A DNA stretch of 64,000 nt, taken from positions 901,001 through 965,000 of the forward strand of contig NZ_JAZHRR010000001.1 in the NCBI RefSeq assembly GCF_036924515.1, given 5' to 3'. This DNA is from Bradyrhizobium sp. AZCC 1610 (lineage in GTDB: Bacteria > Pseudomonadota > Alphaproteobacteria > Rhizobiales > Xanthobacteraceae). The notes under the pieces are model-generated. The model ran no database searches and was not told the origin of the DNA. It saw only the letters and a program-made list of their open reading frames with translations. Below, piece by piece: positions 62,064 to 64,000 of the stretch (position 1 is its first letter; every line of letters starts with the position of its first letter). The position numbers and the translations under genes were made by a program.

Positions 62064-62149
62064 GTAGCCCGGATGGAGCGTAGCGTAATCCGGGGTTGTT
62101 CGCCGCGGAGAAACCTTTCCCGGATTGCGCTTCGCTCCATCCGGGCTAC
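62064..62149. repeat. Long palindromic intergenic repeat (CCCGGATGGAGCG type)
   Basis: GTAGCCCGGATGGAGCG (62064-62080) and CGCTCCATCCGGGCTAC (62133-62149) are perfect 17-base inverted copies; the stem extends inward over AGCGTAATCCGGG / CCCGGATTGCGCT with a G-T pair. It fills the gap between the convergent GMC and hemE genes and may act as a bidirectional terminator. Known as a frequent repeat type in Bradyrhizobium, to my knowledge. Confidence 0.8.
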
Positions 62150-62153
62150 AAGA

Positions 62154-63200
62154 TTACCCCTTATATGCCCGCACCCGCTTGAGCATCTGCTCGACATGGG
62201 CGATCGGGGTTTCCGGCTGGATGCCGTGGCCGAGGTTGAAGATCAGCCGTCCAGCCGCGTAATTCGCCAGCACGTCGTCGACGGCGCGGTCGAGCGCGGC
62301 GCCGCCCGCGATCAACGCCAGCGGATCGAGATTGCCCTGCACGGCGACGCGGCTCTGCACGCGCTCGCGGATCAATGACGGCTCGGCCGCCCAGTCGATA
62401 CTGACGGCATTGACGCCGGTCGCTTCCACATAGGCCGGCAGCAGCGCGCCCGCGCCGCGGGGAAAGCCGATGATTTTTGCATCAGGCGCTTTCGCGCGCA
62501 CGCCCGCGACGATGCGTTTCGCAGGCTCAATCGACCAGCGCTCGAATTCGCGCGGCGGCAGCACGCCGGCCCAGGTATCGAAGATCTGCAACGCATCCGC
62601 GCCGGCCTTGAGCTGGCCGAGCAAATACTGGATCGAATTCTCCACCAGCACGTCGATGATTTCAGCGAACGCCTCCGGATGACGATAGGCCATCATCCGC
62701 GCCGGCGCCTGGTCGGGTGTGCCCTGTCCCGCAACCATGTAGGTCGCGACCGTCCATGGCGCGCCGCAGAAGCCGATCAGCGCAATCTCAGGGGCGAGGT
62801 CGCGGCGTACGCGGCGCAGCGCCTCATAGACCGGCTCGAGCTTGCCGAAATCGGCCGCGCGCGCCAGCGTCGTCACCTGCTCCGGTGTATTCAGCGGGTC
62901 GAGCCGCGGGCCTTCGCCGGCTTCGAAGCGCACGGAGCGGCCGAGCGCATAGGGGATCACGAGAATGTCGGAAAAGATGATCGCGGCGTCGAAGTTGAAG
63001 CGGCGGATCGGCTGCAGCGTCACCTCGGCGGCATATTCCGGCGTGAAGCACAGGTCGAGAAAGCTCCCGGCCTTGGCGCGCAGCTCGCGATATTCGGGCA
63101 GATAGCGGCCGGCCTGGCGCATCATCCACGCAGGCGGCACCTCCTGCCTGCGGCCGCACAGCACTTCGATAAAAGGTTTCACGGCGGATTTCTGGGACAA
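62154..63200 (-). CDS. hemE: Uroporphyrinogen decarboxylase
   Basis: A 348-residue HemE. The signature [20 protein letters not shown] is at about residues 24-43, followed by [11 protein letters not shown] with the catalytic Asp and [13 protein letters not shown]. It removes four acetate carboxyls from uroporphyrinogen III to give coproporphyrinogen III. A TTG at 63200 (AGGA nine bases before) gives the normal N-terminus [16 protein letters not shown]; a GTG-type start further up adds 22 residues. Confidence 0.93.
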   Translation of the reverse strand: MSQKSAVKPFIEVLCGRRQEVPPAWMMRQAGRYLPEYRELRAKAGSFLDLCFTPEYAAEVTLQPIRRFNFDAAIIFSDILVIPYALGRSVRFEAGEGPRLDPLNTPEQVTTLARAADFGKLEPVYEALRRVRRDLAPEIALIGFCGAPWTVATYMVAGQGTPDQAPARMMAYRHPEAFAEIIDVLVENSIQYLLGQLKAGADALQIFDTWAGVLPPREFERWSIEPAKRIVAGVRAKAPDAKIIGFPRGAGALLPAYVEATGVNAVSIDWAAEPSLIRERVQSRVAVQGNLDPLALIAGGAALDRAVDDVLANYAAGRLIFNLGHGIQPETPIAHVEQMLKRVRAYKG

Positions 63201-63302
63201 TCGATAAGTTCCTGCGGGACGGCGGAGATTTGCGTCTCTGATACACGCAGGTTCCCCCCGGGCCAAGGAGGGATACCGGAGCGAAATGTGGAACTGGCGT
63301 AA

Positions 63303-63557
<255 letters not shown>

Positions 63558-63565
63558 CGCAAATC

Positions 63566-64000
<435 letters not shown>

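Overview
The window is GC-rich alphaproteobacterial chromosome, most likely Bradyrhizobium or a close Nitrobacteraceae relative. The evidence is gene content (many ABC importers, assimilatory nirBD/nitrate reductase next to a PP2C-kinase fusion, a DUF2778 protein, short rhizobial proteins) and two palindromic intergenic elements of a kind I associate with this group. The assignment is inference; no rRNA or species marker is present.

Region 1 (about 1-10.2 kb) looks like the right end of a genomic island. It carries a RES/Xre-type toxin-antitoxin pair, a small Xre regulator with tandem palindromic operators, a truncated tyrosine recombinase, a VapC whose antitoxin seems gutted, a class II Fic protein, an intact VapBC pair and a frameshifted tyrosine recombinase. 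It ends at 10190-10239 in the 3' part of a tRNA (anticodon CAT) without its 5' half, as expected of an attachment-site copy.

Region 2 (10.4-30.4 kb) is solute import plus amine/amino-acid oxidation. A LysR regulator diverges from a polyamine/opine-type ABC operon that continues into two DAO-type flavoproteins, a small [2Fe-2S] protein, an FAD/[2Fe-2S] oxidoreductase and a RidA protein. An orphan amino-acid binding protein follows. An RpiR-SDR pair then diverges from a branched-chain/amide-type ABC operon (livM frameshifted) that includes an unusual short ATPase and a succinate-semialdehyde-type dehydrogenase.

Region 3 (30.4-39.5 kb) is nitrate assimilation. narK and a PP2C-Ser/Thr kinase fusion are divergent from nirB-nirD-nitrate reductase. 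Both divergent promoters carry sigma-54 (-24/-12) elements, and both leaders begin with a small hairpin whose six-base loop has A at position 1 and G at position 4, the signature recognised by ANTAR antiterminators such as NasT.

Region 4 (39.6-64 kb) is mixed core and accessory metabolism: an outer-membrane-like protein, NhaA with a TetR regulator, a ferredoxin/P450 pair, a frameshifted TctC binding protein, a LacI-controlled SDR/VOC/CMD/DOPA-dioxygenase-like cluster, a DUF2778 L,D-transpeptidase-like protein, a nitrate/sulfonate-type ABC system with deacetylase, FAH and MetE-like genes, TetR and MarR loci, an enoyl-CoA hydratase/isomerase, a GMC oxidoreductase, hemE, slyX and the start of a reading into trhO.

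Six genes (methyltransferase, integrase, livM, tctC, an SDR, a GntR) are broken by single-base shifts, several at short homopolymers or GC-rich runs. Either the sequence has residual indel errors or the region is decaying; the reader should treat these six as uncertain.
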